In this document: positions 1-9,328 of the stretch, in pieces | How positions within the stretch are numbered: the first letter of the stretch is position 1 | Layout: the number at the start of each line of letters is the position of its first letter | NCBI GenBank assembly: GCA_020200935.1 | Contig: JAIVHR010000004.1 | Coordinates: forward strand, 10,430-25,233 | Direction of reading: 5' to 3' | Source: Sphingomonadales bacterium | GTDB taxonomy: Bacteria; Pseudomonadota; Alphaproteobacteria; Sphingomonadales; Sphingomonadaceae | DNA: 14,804 bases | Notes under the pieces: generated by a model | What the model saw: the letters and a program-made list of their open reading frames with translations, nothing else | The model's database searches: none | Told to the model about the DNA's origin: nothing | Position numbers and translations under genes: made by a program

Positions 1-405
1 GATCAGCACCAGCACAAGAATATCCAGAAAACTCGAGCTCAGACGGATCCGGGGATCGAAAAGCCGGCGGTGGAGAAGCAACGAACAACCCACGAAGGCC
101 GCGATTCCGGCTATTCCGCCGACGACCAGCGCGGCGGTCTGCTTGAAGCCATGCGAGATCCCGATCGTGTCGAACACATTGATCGGCGTTAGCAGTCCGA
201 CGACATGGCCAACGAGCAGAACCAGAATGCCGAGGTGGAAGAGATTCGAGCCGAGCACCATCTGCTTGCGGCGCAGGAACTGGCTCGATTGTGAGCGCCA
301 GCTATACTGGTCCTTGTCGAAACGCAGGATGCTGCCGACGACAAGCACGGTGACGGCGAGATACGGATACCATCCGAATGCCAGCTGATTGATGAAATCG
401 GACAT
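1..405 (-). CDS. narI: Respiratory nitrate reductase gamma subunit NarI (N-terminal part, runs off the left edge)
   Basis: NarI is the membrane-embedded dihaem cytochrome b of NarGHI. It oxidises quinol on the periplasmic side and passes electrons to NarH. Only the first 135 residues are visible; NarI proteins are usually about 225-240. The sequence starts MSDFINQLAF, then a membrane segment (about residues 10-28), the family motif QYSWRSQSSQ (33-42), a second membrane segment (about 52-73) and a third (about 90-111). His57 and His67 match the E. coli NarI haem ligands His56 and His66; the C-terminal pair of histidines is outside the window. The ATG is preceded by AGGGAG (413-418), seven bases upstream and overlapping the narJ stop, so translation is probably coupled. 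Last visible gene of narKGHJI. Identification is firm because order, motifs and topology all agree. Confidence 0.96.
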   Translation of the reverse strand, partial: MSDFINQLAFGWYPYLAVTVLVVGSILRFDKDQYSWRSQSSQFLRRKQMVLGSNLFHLGILVLLVGHVVGLLTPINVFDTIGISHGFKQTAALVVGGIAGIAAFVGCSLLLHRRLFDPRIRLSSSFLDILVLVLI

Positions 406-417
406 CCCGCTTCTCCC

Positions 418-1104
418 TTAGGCTTTGACGTTGCGATTGGCGGCGCGGATCTTGGCGGTGAAACCGGTCGGGCCGCCCATCTGGTGGGCGCCGCCGGAAT
501 TGAAGGTCACCGGAGCCTCCTCCCATTCCTCGTCGATCCTAGACGGGTCCTCTTCGGGCGTCCGTTCCTTCAATTCGGCCAGTGCTTCGGCATCGGGCTT
601 TGCGCCGGCGGCGGCGATCAGCGCATGGAAGATCGCCGCCTGGGGTACCTTCCTCTCATCGAGCCGCTCGGCGAGCGCGACGAAAACATGCGCCGGCTGG
701 CCGAGCATATCACGCGCCTCGGCCTCGGGCAGGCAGGATGCATATTCGAGGAACACCGGTATGAAATCGGGAAGCTCGGCGCTTTCGAGAAGAAATCCCG
801 ATTCAAGATATTGTTGGCCGAGATCGATCATCGCCTGGCCGCGCTCCTTGCTCTCGCCGTGGACATGTTCGAACAGGTTGAGCGACAGCAAACGCGAGCG
901 GTCGAACAGCTCACTATAGGCAGCCTGGAGATCGAGCAGCTCGTCGCGTTCGTAGGCTTTGAGCAGCGGTTCCAGTGCATCGAGCACCGGCTGCGCAAGC
1001 ACTGCCTCCTCGTGAATGGCGGCACGCAGCGCGCCGATATGCTGCTTGAGCTCGGCCGAAGGATAGCCGAGCAAAGCGGCGAGGGATCGCAACGTCAACT
1101 TCAT
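418..1104 (-). CDS. narJ: Nitrate reductase molybdenum cofactor assembly chaperone NarJ
   Basis: NarJ is a cytoplasmic system-specific chaperone. It binds apo-NarG, allows Fe-S and Mo-bisMGD insertion and holds the NarGH complex until it docks on NarI; it is not part of the mature enzyme. The product is 228 residues, close to E. coli NarJ (236). The NarJ/TorD-family signature LFEHVHGESKERGQAM is at residues 77-92 and ELPDFIPVFLEY at 110-121. The C-terminal 40 residues are polar, with an acidic stretch (EEDPSRIDEEWEE), and look less structured. The ATG at 1104 overlaps the narH stop by 4 bases (ATGA), so translational coupling is likely. It ends with TAA 12 bases before narI. There are no oddities and no serious alternative. 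Confidence 0.96.
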   Translation of the reverse strand: MKLTLRSLAALLGYPSAELKQHIGALRAAIHEEAVLAQPVLDALEPLLKAYERDELLDLQAAYSELFDRSRLLSLNLFEHVHGESKERGQAMIDLGQQYLESGFLLESAELPDFIPVFLEYASCLPEAEARDMLGQPAHVFVALAERLDERKVPQAAIFHALIAAAGAKPDAEALAELKERTPEEDPSRIDEEWEEAPVTFNSGGAHQMGGPTGFTAKIRAANRNVKA

Positions 1105-2627
1105 GTCGGGATGTCCATATAGCGCTTACGGGGCGTCTTCTTGGCGCCTCCGAACAAGTTGGCCTTGGTCGAGCCCTCAGTCCCCTCGCGAAAGCCAAAG
1201 CCGGACGAGCCGCGCAGCACATAGGCGTCTTCATCGAACTCGCGATGCGTGGTTGGGATGACATATCGGTCTTCATAGGCGGCGAGCGCCATGATCTTGT
1301 ACATATCCTCGATAATCGGACCGGTGAGACCGGCTCGCTCTGCGATCGAAGGATCGATCCGCCCCTCGACGCTCTTGGCGCGCATATAGGCGCGCATCGC
1401 CAGCATCCGCTCGAGTGCCGTGGCGATCGGCTCCTCCTCCCCCGCGGTGAGCAGGTTCGCCAAATATTTGAGCGGGATGCGCAGCGAACGGACGTCGGGC
1501 ATGCCGTCCTTGGCGGAGATCTTGCCGGCTTCGGCCGCCGACTGGATCGGCGACAAGGGCGGAACATACCATACCATCGGCAAGGTGCGGTATTCGGGAT
1601 GGAGCGGGAAGGCGATCTTCCATTCCATCGCCATCTTGTAAACCGGCGAGCGAATCGCCGCCTCGAGCCATTGCTCGGGTATGCCTTCGCGCCGCCCCGC
1701 CTCCTGAACCTCGGCATCATGTGGATCGAGGAACACTCCGAGCTGGGCTTCATAGAGATCGCGCTCTTCGGGCACCGAGGCGGCGGCCTCGATCTTGTCG
1801 GCATCGTAGAGAACAACACCGAGATAGCGGATTCGGCCAACGCAGGTTTCCGAGCAAACGGTCGGCTGGCCTGTCTCGATCCGCGGATAGCAGAATATGC
1901 ATTTCTCAGACTTGCCGGTCGACCAGTTGTAATAGATCTTCTTGTAGGGGCAGCCCGACACACACATCCGCCAGCCGCGGCATTTTTCCTGGTCGATGAG
2001 CACGATGCCGTCCTCGGCGCGCTTGTAGATCGCGCCCGACGGACACGAGGCGAGACAGGCGGGATTGAGACAGTGTTCGCACAGTCGAGGCAGATACATC
2101 ATGAAGGTCTGCTCGAACTGGCCGTAGATCTCCTTCTCGATGCCGTCGAAATTATAATCCTGGGACCGCTTCTCGAACTCACCGCCGAGCATGTCCTCCC
2201 AGTTGCCGCTCCACTCGATCTTTTTCATCACCTCGCCGGTGATCAGCGAGCGCGGCTTGGCCGAGGGCTGGGCCTGGAGCTCGGGCGCTGATTGCAGCCA
2301 TTCATATTCGAAGGTGTAAGGCTCGTAGAAATCGTCGATCTCGGGCAGATGCGGGTTGGCGAAGATCTTCGACAGGATGCGCCATTTGGCGCCCTGGCGC
2401 GGCACGATCTTGCCATTTTTCTTGCGGACCCAGCCGCCCTGCCAGCGCTTCTGGTTTTCCCAGTCCTTGGGATAGCCGATGCCCGGTTTCGTCTCGACAT
2501 TGTTGAACCACACATATTCCATGCCTTCACGGTTGGTCCAAACGTTTTTGCAGGTGATCGAGCAGGTGTGACACCCGATGCACTTGTCGAGGTTGAGGAC
2601 CATGGCGATCTGTGCGCGGACTTTCAT
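1101..2627 (-). CDS. narH: Respiratory nitrate reductase beta subunit NarH (Fe-S electron transfer)
   Basis: NarH carries electrons from the NarI haems to the first cluster of NarG. It is 508 residues long (E. coli NarH is 512). All four cysteine groups are present: Cys16, 19, 22 and 26; Cys183, 186, 191 and 195; Cys216, 222 and 226; Cys243, 246, 258 and 262. In the third group tryptophan (Trp219, in CRGWRMC) stands where a fourth cysteine would be. This is the hallmark of NarH and gives three [4Fe-4S] clusters and one [3Fe-4S] cluster. The N-terminal cysteine spacing is identical to E. coli and the later groups are offset by one residue. The ATG overlaps the narG TGA by 4 bases and the stop overlaps the narJ start by 4 bases, so narGHJ is translationally linked. 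Confidence 0.98.
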   Translation of the reverse strand: MKVRAQIAMVLNLDKCIGCHTCSITCKNVWTNREGMEYVWFNNVETKPGIGYPKDWENQKRWQGGWVRKKNGKIVPRQGAKWRILSKIFANPHLPEIDDFYEPYTFEYEWLQSAPELQAQPSAKPRSLITGEVMKKIEWSGNWEDMLGGEFEKRSQDYNFDGIEKEIYGQFEQTFMMYLPRLCEHCLNPACLASCPSGAIYKRAEDGIVLIDQEKCRGWRMCVSGCPYKKIYYNWSTGKSEKCIFCYPRIETGQPTVCSETCVGRIRYLGVVLYDADKIEAAASVPEERDLYEAQLGVFLDPHDAEVQEAGRREGIPEQWLEAAIRSPVYKMAMEWKIAFPLHPEYRTLPMVWYVPPLSPIQSAAEAGKISAKDGMPDVRSLRIPLKYLANLLTAGEEEPIATALERMLAMRAYMRAKSVEGRIDPSIAERAGLTGPIIEDMYKIMALAAYEDRYVIPTTHREFDEDAYVLRGSSGFGFREGTEGSTKANLFGGAKKTPRKRYMDIPT

Positions 2628-5600
2628 CGTGCCGTCTCCTTGCCCGCGTTCGATCTCGGTGCTGAGCCCGTTCCCCAGTCGGCCGTGCCACCCTCGACGT
2701 CGAGGCTGTCTTCGGCAGCCTTGTCGAACCAGTTGATTTCGCTCATCTTACGTACGATCACCCATTCGTCCCGATTGGCGCCGACAGTCCCATAATAGTT
2801 GAAGCCGTAGGCGAGCTGCGCATAGCCGCCGATCATGTGGGTCGGCTTCATGTTGATCCTCGTGACCGAATTGTGGATGCCGCCTCGCTGGCCGGTGATC
2901 TCCGAGCCCACCGTGTTCACGAGCTTTTCCTGCGCATGATACATGATCGCCGAGCCCGGTCGGATGCGCTGCGAGACGATCGCGCGGGCGGTCAAAGCAC
3001 CATTGATATTGAACGCTTCGATCCAGTCATTGTCCTCGATCCCGGCGGTTTTAGCGTCGTCTTCGCTGAGCCAGAACATCGGTCCGCCACGGTTGAGGCT
3101 GAGCATGATGAGATTTTCAGTATAGGTCGAATGGATTCCCCATTTTTGGTGCGGCGTCAGGAAATTGAGCATAATTTCCCTGTTGCCGTTGGGCAGCTTG
3201 TTCAGCACTTGCAGCACAGTTTTGGTGTCGATCGGCGGCCGCCAGGTGACGAAGCCTTCCCCAAAGGCGCGCATCCAGTGATGGTCCTGATAGAGCTGCT
3301 GGCGCCCCGTCAGCGTACGCCACGGAATCAGCTCGTGCACATTGGTATAACCGGCATTGTAGCAAACCTTCTCGCTTTCGAGCCCTGACCAGGTGGGGGA
3401 AGAGATGATCTTGCGCGGCTGCGCAACGACGTCACGGAAGCGGATTTTCTCCTCTTCTTTACCGTGGGCGAGATGTGCGTGAGCGCGGCCGGTCATCTTG
3501 GACAGCGCCTCCCATGCCTTGACCGCGACCTCGCCATTGGTTTCGGGCGCGAGCGTGAGAATCGTCTCGCAGGCTTCGATGTCGGTATCGACGCGTGGCC
3601 GCCCCGCGGTCGGCCCGTCGGGAACGATGCCGTTGAGCTTCCCGAGCAGCTCAACTTCATGTTCGGTGTTCCAGCCGATACCCTTGCCGCCATTTCCCAG
3701 CTTTTCGAGCGCGGGGCCGATCGAGGTGAAGCGGGCGTAGGTCTCCGGATAGTTCCGCTCGACAAGATGGATCGCGGGCATCGTCTTGCCGGGAATCGGC
3801 TCGCACTCGCCCTTCTTCCAATCCTTAGGCTCGTAAGGCTGGGCCAACTCTCCCGGCGTGTCATGCAGGATCGGCGTCATCACCAGATCATGCTCGATCC
3901 CGAGTTCTTCCGGAGCGATTTCCGAGAATTTCTTCGCGATGGTCCGGAAGATGTCCCAGTCGCTCCTAGTCTCCCAAGCGGGGTCCACCGCCGCAGTAAG
4001 CGGGTGGATGAAGGGGTGCATGTCGGAGGTGTTGAGGTCGTGTTTCTCGTACCAGGTGGCGGTCGGCAGGACGATGTCCGAATAGACGCTGGTGGTCGAC
4101 ATGCGGAAATCGATATTGACCATCAGGTCGAGCTTTCCAACCGGTGCCTCCTCGTGCCAGACGACATCCTTGGGTCGGTCGTGGCCGGCGGCTTCATCAT
4201 CAGTGCCGACAACGCCGTGCAGCGAACCGACGAAATGCTTGAGGAAATATTCGTGGCCCTTGCCGCTGGCGCCGAGCACATTCGAGCGCCAGAAGAACAT
4301 GTTGCGCGGCCAGTTCCTCGGATTGTCGGGATCCTCGCACGCAAGTTTCAGCTTGCCCGCCTTCAGCGCCTCGGGGATGGCTTTGACGGGATCGGCGCCC
4401 GATTCAGCAAAACCATTGCCGAGTTCGATAGGATTGGTCTCGAGCTGCGGCGCCGAGGGAAGCCAGCCCATTCGCTCGGCCTTGATGTTGTAGTCGATCA
4501 GACTGCCCGACCAATCGCCCTCGGGCGCCAGAGGTGACAGGATTTCGGACATCCGCAGACTCTCATAGCGCCATTGGTCGGTGTGAGCGTAGAAGAAGCT
4601 GGTACCGTTCATCTGGCGCGGCGGCCGCTGCCAGTCGAGCGCGAAGGCCAGTGGTAGCCAGCCGGTTTGCGGGCGTAGTTTCTCTTGGCCGACATAATGC
4701 GACCAGCCGCCGCCCGACTGGCCGACGCAACCGCACATTACCAGCATCGCGATGATGCCGCGGTAGCTCATGTCCATATGGTACCAATGGTTGAGCCCCG
4801 CGCCGAGGATCACCATCGACCGGCCTTTGGTGGTCTCCGCATTGGCGGCGAATTCGCGCGCCACCTGAATGATCGCATCGCGCGAGATGCCCGTGATCTT
4901 TTCCGCCCACGCAGGTGTGAAGGGCGTATCGTCGTCATAGTCCTTCGCGACGTTTCCGCCGCCGAAACCGCGATCTACTCCGTAATTGGCGCAGAACAGG
5001 TCGAATACCGTGGCGACATAGGTCTTTCCGCCATCGACAAGATCGATCTCCTTCACCGGCAGGTTGCGGAGCAGCACTTCCTCATGGTCGGTGGCGACGA
5101 AATCGTGCGGCGCTATCCCTCCGAAATAGGGGAAGGCGACCGGCTTGATATCGTCCTCGACGCCGGCCAGGCTCGTGCGCAAGCGCACCTCGCGTCCCTG
5201 GCCGTCCTTCTCCTCGAGATTCCATTTGCCCTGCTCGCCCCAGCGATAGCCGACCGACCCGAGCGGCGCGACGATCTTGTCCGACAGTTCGTCAAAGGCG
5301 ATCGCCTTCCAGTCGGGATTGTTCTCCTCGCCGAGCCCGCCCTTGATGTCGGCCGCGCGCATCAGCCGGTCGGGTATCAGCCGTCCGTCGCGCTCGACGA
5401 GCCGCACCAACAGCGGAAAATCCGAATAGCGTCGGCTGTAGTCGGCGAAATATTCGGCCTGCCGGTCGATATAGAATTCGCGCAGGATGACGTGACCGAA
5501 GGCAAGCGCCAGCGCCGCATCGGTGCCCTGCTTCGCATGAAGCCACATGTCAGAGAATTTAGCGGCCTCGTTATAATCGGGTGCGATGACGACGCTCTTC

Positions 5601-6424
5601 GCGCCGCGATAGCGAACCTCGGAATAGAAATGGGCGTCGGGCGCGCGGGTCATCGGAATGTTGGAACCCCAGACCAGCAGGAAGCCGGCATTGTACCAGT
5701 CGGCGCTTTCGGGGACGTCAGTCTGCTCGCCCCAAGTCTGGGGCGAGGATGGCGGCAGGTCGCAATACCAATCGTAAAAGCTCAGCAAGTTTCCGCCGAT
5801 CAGCGACAGATAGCGACTTCCGGCGGCATAGGAGACCATCGACATGGCCGGGATCGGCGAGAAGCCGGCGATCCGGTCGGGTCCATATTCCTTGATCGTA
5901 TAGGCGTTTGCCGCGGCGATGATCTCGGTGACCTCGTCCCAGCCCGCACGCACGAAGCCGCCGCGGCCGCGCTTCGAAACCCAGTCGCGGCGCTTGGCTT
6001 TATGCTGCACGATCGCGCGCCATGCAGCGACCGGGCTCATCGTCGCCCGCGCCTCGCGCCAGTGGCGGATCAGCCGGGCGCGTACGAGCGGATATTTGAT
6101 CCGCGTTCCCGAATACAGATACCAGCTGTAGCTCGCGCCGCGTGGGCAGCCTCGCGGTTCGTGGTTGGGAAGGTCGGGCCGGGTACGCGGATAGTCGGTC
6201 TGCTGGGTCTCCCAGGTAACGATGCCACCCTTGACGTAGATCTTCCACGAGCATGAGCCGGTGCAGTTCACGCCATGCGTCGAGCGGACGACCTTGTCGG
6301 CCGCCCAGCGCTTGCGATACGCGTCCTCCCATTCGCGGCTCTCGTTGGTGGTGATGCCATGACCATCCGAAAATTTGCTGTGCTCCCTGCGGAAGTAGGT
6401 CAGGCGATCGAGGAAATGGCTCAT
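2624..6424 (-). CDS. narG: Respiratory nitrate reductase alpha subunit NarG (Mo-bisMGD catalytic subunit)
   Basis: NarG reduces nitrate to nitrite at a Mo-bis-molybdopterin guanine dinucleotide centre on the cytoplasmic side of the membrane. With the ATG at 6424 it is 1266 residues (E. coli 1247). The FS0 [4Fe-4S] ligands are His50, Cys54, Cys58 and Cys93, in HGVNCTGSCSW and RGCPRGASYSW. The molybdenum ligand is Asp222, in WYCDLPPSSPQTWGEQ. The C-terminal molybdopterin dinucleotide-binding domain follows at about residues 1060-1230. The reading frame is open for 21 more codons upstream, to 6487, but that would overlap narK by 47 bases. The start at MSHFLDRLTYF matches the conserved NarG N-terminus and has GAGGA at 6432-6436, seven bases upstream. 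There is no twin-arginine export signal, as expected for the cytoplasmic Nar type rather than periplasmic Nap. Confidence 0.98.
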   Translation of the reverse strand: MSHFLDRLTYFRREHSKFSDGHGITTNESREWEDAYRKRWAADKVVRSTHGVNCTGSCSWKIYVKGGIVTWETQQTDYPRTRPDLPNHEPRGCPRGASYSWYLYSGTRIKYPLVRARLIRHWREARATMSPVAAWRAIVQHKAKRRDWVSKRGRGGFVRAGWDEVTEIIAAANAYTIKEYGPDRIAGFSPIPAMSMVSYAAGSRYLSLIGGNLLSFYDWYCDLPPSSPQTWGEQTDVPESADWYNAGFLLVWGSNIPMTRAPDAHFYSEVRYRGAKSVVIAPDYNEAAKFSDMWLHAKQGTDAALALAFGHVILREFYIDRQAEYFADYSRRYSDFPLLVRLVERDGRLIPDRLMRAADIKGGLGEENNPDWKAIAFDELSDKIVAPLGSVGYRWGEQGKWNLEEKDGQGREVRLRTSLAGVEDDIKPVAFPYFGGIAPHDFVATDHEEVLLRNLPVKEIDLVDGGKTYVATVFDLFCANYGVDRGFGGGNVAKDYDDDTPFTPAWAEKITGISRDAIIQVAREFAANAETTKGRSMVILGAGLNHWYHMDMSYRGIIAMLVMCGCVGQSGGGWSHYVGQEKLRPQTGWLPLAFALDWQRPPRQMNGTSFFYAHTDQWRYESLRMSEILSPLAPEGDWSGSLIDYNIKAERMGWLPSAPQLETNPIELGNGFAESGADPVKAIPEALKAGKLKLACEDPDNPRNWPRNMFFWRSNVLGASGKGHEYFLKHFVGSLHGVVGTDDEAAGHDRPKDVVWHEEAPVGKLDLMVNIDFRMSTTSVYSDIVLPTATWYEKHDLNTSDMHPFIHPLTAAVDPAWETRSDWDIFRTIAKKFSEIAPEELGIEHDLVMTPILHDTPGELAQPYEPKDWKKGECEPIPGKTMPAIHLVERNYPETYARFTSIGPALEKLGNGGKGIGWNTEHEVELLGKLNGIVPDGPTAGRPRVDTDIEACETILTLAPETNGEVAVKAWEALSKMTGRAHAHLAHGKEEEKIRFRDVVAQPRKIISSPTWSGLESEKVCYNAGYTNVHELIPWRTLTGRQQLYQDHHWMRAFGEGFVTWRPPIDTKTVLQVLNKLPNGNREIMLNFLTPHQKWGIHSTYTENLIMLSLNRGGPMFWLSEDDAKTAGIEDNDWIEAFNINGALTARAIVSQRIRPGSAIMYHAQEKLVNTVGSEITGQRGGIHNSVTRINMKPTHMIGGYAQLAYGFNYYGTVGANRDEWVIVRKMSEINWFDKAAEDSLDVEGGTADWGTGSAPRSNAGKETAR

Positions 6425-6440
6425 GGATTGGTCCTCATGG

Positions 6441-9182
6441 TCATGCCGCGGGAGCGGGCCGAAGCGGAGTTTCGCGGCCGCGTTCAATATCGTGGAGCAT
6501 GCCGCCGCCGCGCGAATAGACGATCCAGGTCACCGCGGCACAGGCGACATAGAACATCAAAAAGCCCCAGAGAGCCGCGTCTGGAAGTCCGGTCATCGAA
6601 ATCGAGGTGCCGTAGGCCTTGGGAATGAAGAAGGCGCCATAGGCGGCAATCGCCGAGGTGAAGCCGATGATCGCCGCCGATTCCTTCTCGGCCTGCCGCA
6701 GCTTTTCACCATTGGCACTCGCGGGCATCACCCTTTCCATCTCCTTGCGCATGATGATCGGGATCATCTGGAAAGTCGATGCATTGCCCACGCCGGTGGC
6801 GAAGAACAGCAGCATGAACATCGCGAAGAAGCCCCAGAAAGCGCCCGGCTGATCCTTGATGCCGAGGAAATAGAGCACCCCGGCAACCGCCGTAATCATC
6901 AGCAGGAACACCCAGAAGGTGACGCGTGCGCCGCCCCATCTATCCGATACCCAACCCGTCGCGGCGCGCGATATTGCGCCGACGAGCGGTCCGAGAAAGA
7001 CGTATTTGAGCGAGTCGACATCGGGAAAGGCAATCTTCGACAGCAGCGGGAAGCCGGCCGAATAGCCGATGAACGACCCGAAGGTGCCGGTATAGAGGAA
7101 GCACATGATCCAATTGTGCTTGCGCTGGAAGATCACAGCCTGCTCGGAGAAACTCGCCTGCGCTGAGGCAATATCGTTCATCCCGAACCAGGCGAGGATC
7201 GAGGAGATGATGATAAAGGGGATCCAGATGAAGCCGGCATTCTGCAACCATAGCCGTCCGCCCTCCGCGGTCACCTGCGGCTCCCCGCCGATTACGCCGA
7301 ATACACCGGCGGTGATCACCAGCGGCACGACGAACTGCATCACCGATACACCGGCATTACCGAGGCCGGCATTGAGCGCCAGCGCGTTGCCCTTCTGCCG
7401 CTTGGGGAAAAAGAAGCTTATGTTGGCCATCGACGAAGCGAAATTGCCGCCGCCCAGCCCGCAGAGTAGCGCGAGCACAAGGAAGATGAAATAGGGCGTG
7501 TCGGGGTTCTGCACGGCATAGCCGATGCCGAAGGCCGGGACGAGCAGCGAGAGCGTCGATAAGGTGGTCCACAGCCGGCCGCCGAATATCGGCACCATGA
7601 AGCTATAGAAGATGCGCAAGGTCGCGCCCGACAGCCCGGGCAACGCGGCGAGCCAGAACAGCTGATCGGTCGTATAGTCAAAGCCGATCGTCGGCAGCTG
7701 TGCGATAACCACCGACCAGACCATCCAGACCGCGAACGCGAGCAGCAGGCAGGGAATCGAGATCCACAGGTTGCGGCGGGCAATCTTGCTGCCGTGCTCG
7801 GCCCAGAAGGTTTCGTCTTCGGGCCGCCAGTCGGTAAGCGTCTTGGGAATCGCCGCCTTGTGCGCTTCGGGTTCGTGGATCTCTTGCATCTCGGGGAATT
7901 CGGGGAGCTCGGACAGTTCCTTGCCGACCGCCCGTTGCTCCATCTGCCGGACCGCGAAATGCATCCAACCGAGCGCTAGGGCGACAAGGAAGAACAGCAG
8001 CATGAAACAGCTCGTCCAGATCCCGGTGACGTCGTTCATCACCCCGAAGGCGATCGGCAGCATAAAACCGCCGAGACCGCCGATCATGCCGACCAGTCCG
8101 CCGACCGACCCGACATGGTTCGGATAATAGACCGGAATGTGCTTGTAGACGGCTGCTTTGCCCAGGCTCATGAAGAAGCCGAGCACGAAGATCGTTACAA
8201 CGAAAGGTACCAAGCCCATCGAGGTCGAGAAGGCGATAGGCCCGCGGATGCCATGAATGATGTAATCCGTCTCGGGATACGAGAGCATGAACAGGCAGAC
8301 CAGCGACACCCCGAACGTCGCATACATCACCTTGCGCGCCCCGAAGCGGTCCGAGAGATGGCCGCCATAGGCGCGGAACAAGCTGGCCGGAATCGAATAG
8401 GCGGCGGCGAGAATACCGGCGGTCTTGATGTCGAGTCCGTAGACTTCGATCAGATAGTGCGGCAGCCACAGGGCGAGTGCGACGAAGGCGCCGAAGACGA
8501 AGAAATAGTAGAGCGCGAAGCGCCAGACCTGCTGCTTCCTGAGCGGTTCGAGCTGGAGCAGCGTCGAGCGCGGCTTTTCGCCGCTCGCCTTGCGCCGGCA
8601 AAGATCGGGATCGTCCTTGGTGGTGATCCAGAAAACGACCGCCATGACGAGCAGGGCAAGCGCCCAGAGCTGCGCGACGGAATTCCAGCCATAGGCGACC
8701 AGCACCAGCGGCGCGACCAGCTTGGTGACCGCAGCGCCGACATTGCCCGCGCCGAAGATGCCAAGCGCGGTGCCCTGCTTTTCGGTCGGATACCATTTGG
8801 AGACATAGGCGATGCCGACCGCGAAGCTGCCGCCAGCAAGGCCGACGCCGAGAGCGGCGAGCAGCATCAGCTCGTAGCTTTCGGCATAGGAAAGCAGGAA
8901 TGTCGCGAAGGCGGCGGCAAGCATCGTCAGCGTGAAGACCAGTCGGCCGCCATACTGATCGGTCCAGATACCGAGCATGATCCGGCTCAGAGAACCGGTC
9001 AATATCGGCGTGCCGGCGAGGAGCCCGAACTGGGTGTCCGAAAGGGCGAGGTCTTCCTTGATCTGGATGCCGATGATCGAGAAGATCGTCCACACTGCGA
9101 AACAGATGGTGAAGGCGAGCGTGCTCATTCCGAGCATCCGGCCGGCGCCCTCGGCGGTCCGCCCCATCGCTTCCTCACTCAT
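6441..9182 (-). CDS. narK: Fused NarK1-NarK2 nitrate/nitrite transporter (two major-facilitator domains)
   Basis: This inner-membrane transporter supplies nitrate to the cytoplasmic active site and removes nitrite. It is 913 residues, twice a normal NarK. The first domain (about 20-412) is NarK1-like, the proposed nitrate/H+ symporter type. It has TPILTGSLSRI with Arg67, the nitrate signature GAGNVGAAVTK (144-154), Arg270 and the glycine-rich GGLGGFMLP (368-376). A polar linker (about 413-468) joins it to a NarK2-like nitrate/nitrite antiporter domain (about 470-890) with Arg523 in GATLRI, LNAGLGNAGVS (603-613) and Arg739. The paired arginines match the substrate-binding arginines of E. coli NarK (Arg89, Arg305), so both halves look functional. 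The same fusion is known in Paracoccus. AAAGGGG (9190-9196) lies seven bases before the ATG. It is the first gene of the operon, 16 bases before narG. Confidence 0.96.
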   Translation of the reverse strand: MSEEAMGRTAEGAGRMLGMSTLAFTICFAVWTIFSIIGIQIKEDLALSDTQFGLLAGTPILTGSLSRIMLGIWTDQYGGRLVFTLTMLAAAFATFLLSYAESYELMLLAALGVGLAGGSFAVGIAYVSKWYPTEKQGTALGIFGAGNVGAAVTKLVAPLVLVAYGWNSVAQLWALALLVMAVVFWITTKDDPDLCRRKASGEKPRSTLLQLEPLRKQQVWRFALYYFFVFGAFVALALWLPHYLIEVYGLDIKTAGILAAAYSIPASLFRAYGGHLSDRFGARKVMYATFGVSLVCLFMLSYPETDYIIHGIRGPIAFSTSMGLVPFVVTIFVLGFFMSLGKAAVYKHIPVYYPNHVGSVGGLVGMIGGLGGFMLPIAFGVMNDVTGIWTSCFMLLFFLVALALGWMHFAVRQMEQRAVGKELSELPEFPEMQEIHEPEAHKAAIPKTLTDWRPEDETFWAEHGSKIARRNLWISIPCLLLAFAVWMVWSVVIAQLPTIGFDYTTDQLFWLAALPGLSGATLRIFYSFMVPIFGGRLWTTLSTLSLLVPAFGIGYAVQNPDTPYFIFLVLALLCGLGGGNFASSMANISFFFPKRQKGNALALNAGLGNAGVSVMQFVVPLVITAGVFGVIGGEPQVTAEGGRLWLQNAGFIWIPFIIISSILAWFGMNDIASAQASFSEQAVIFQRKHNWIMCFLYTGTFGSFIGYSAGFPLLSKIAFPDVDSLKYVFLGPLVGAISRAATGWVSDRWGGARVTFWVFLLMITAVAGVLYFLGIKDQPGAFWGFFAMFMLLFFATGVGNASTFQMIPIIMRKEMERVMPASANGEKLRQAEKESAAIIGFTSAIAAYGAFFIPKAYGTSISMTGLPDAALWGFLMFYVACAAVTWIVYSRGGGMLHDIERGRETPLRPAPAA

Positions 9183-9189
9183 TCGACGA

Positions 9190-9196
9190 CCCCTTT
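9190..9196 (-). promoter_or_regulatory. Ribosome binding site of narK
   Basis: On the minus strand AAAGGGG lies seven bases before ATG 9182. It supports that start over the internal ATG six codons in. Confidence 0.6.
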
Positions 9197-9294
9197 ATGC
9201 CGTAAGTCAGATGGTAGCCCGCCCTGCCTGTTGCGAAGAGGCAGATATCGACTGATCAAGTGCCGTCACCTGCATCGGTTGAAATCTCGATGAT

Positions 9295-9308
9295 TTGATC
9301 GAAGTCAA
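9295..9308 (-). promoter_or_regulatory. FNR/ANR/DNR-type box upstream of narK
   Basis: On the minus strand the site reads TTGAC-TTCG-ATCAA, nine of ten matches to the FNR-family consensus TTGAT-N4-ATCAA. Its centre is 119 bases before the narK ATG, in the 146-base gap after moaA. FNR-family control of narK and nar operons under low oxygen is well established in other bacteria. No good -10 hexamer sits at the class II distance (the bases there read CAGGTG). CGATAT at 9245-9250 would place the box near -63, close to the usual class I position. Which regulator binds (FNR, FixK or a nitrite/NO-responsive NarR/DNR type) cannot be told from the site. Confidence 0.7.
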
Positions 9309-9328
9309 AACCATCCCTTTCCAGCCCC

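Noticed and set aside
4685..6256. Long plus-strand open frame of 523 codons opposite narG
   Set aside because: NarG in the other strand is certain. Long antisense frames are common in GC-rich DNA, and this one has no recognisable domain or ribosome binding site.
6425..6487. N-terminal extension of narG by 21 codons to an upstream ATG
   Set aside because: It would overlap narK by 47 bases and add residues not seen in NarG. The ATG at 6424 has a good ribosome binding site and the conserved N-terminus.
9224..9244. Hairpin in the narK leader (CTGCCT and AGGCAG arms, nine-base loop)
   Set aside because: Six base pairs with no U-run and no conserved partner; expected by chance in GC-rich DNA. It could be a leader structure but nothing supports it.
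8115..9293. Plus-strand open frame of 392 codons opposite narK
   Set aside because: It is antisense to the transmembrane domain of NarK, its composition is highly charged and it has no family resemblance.
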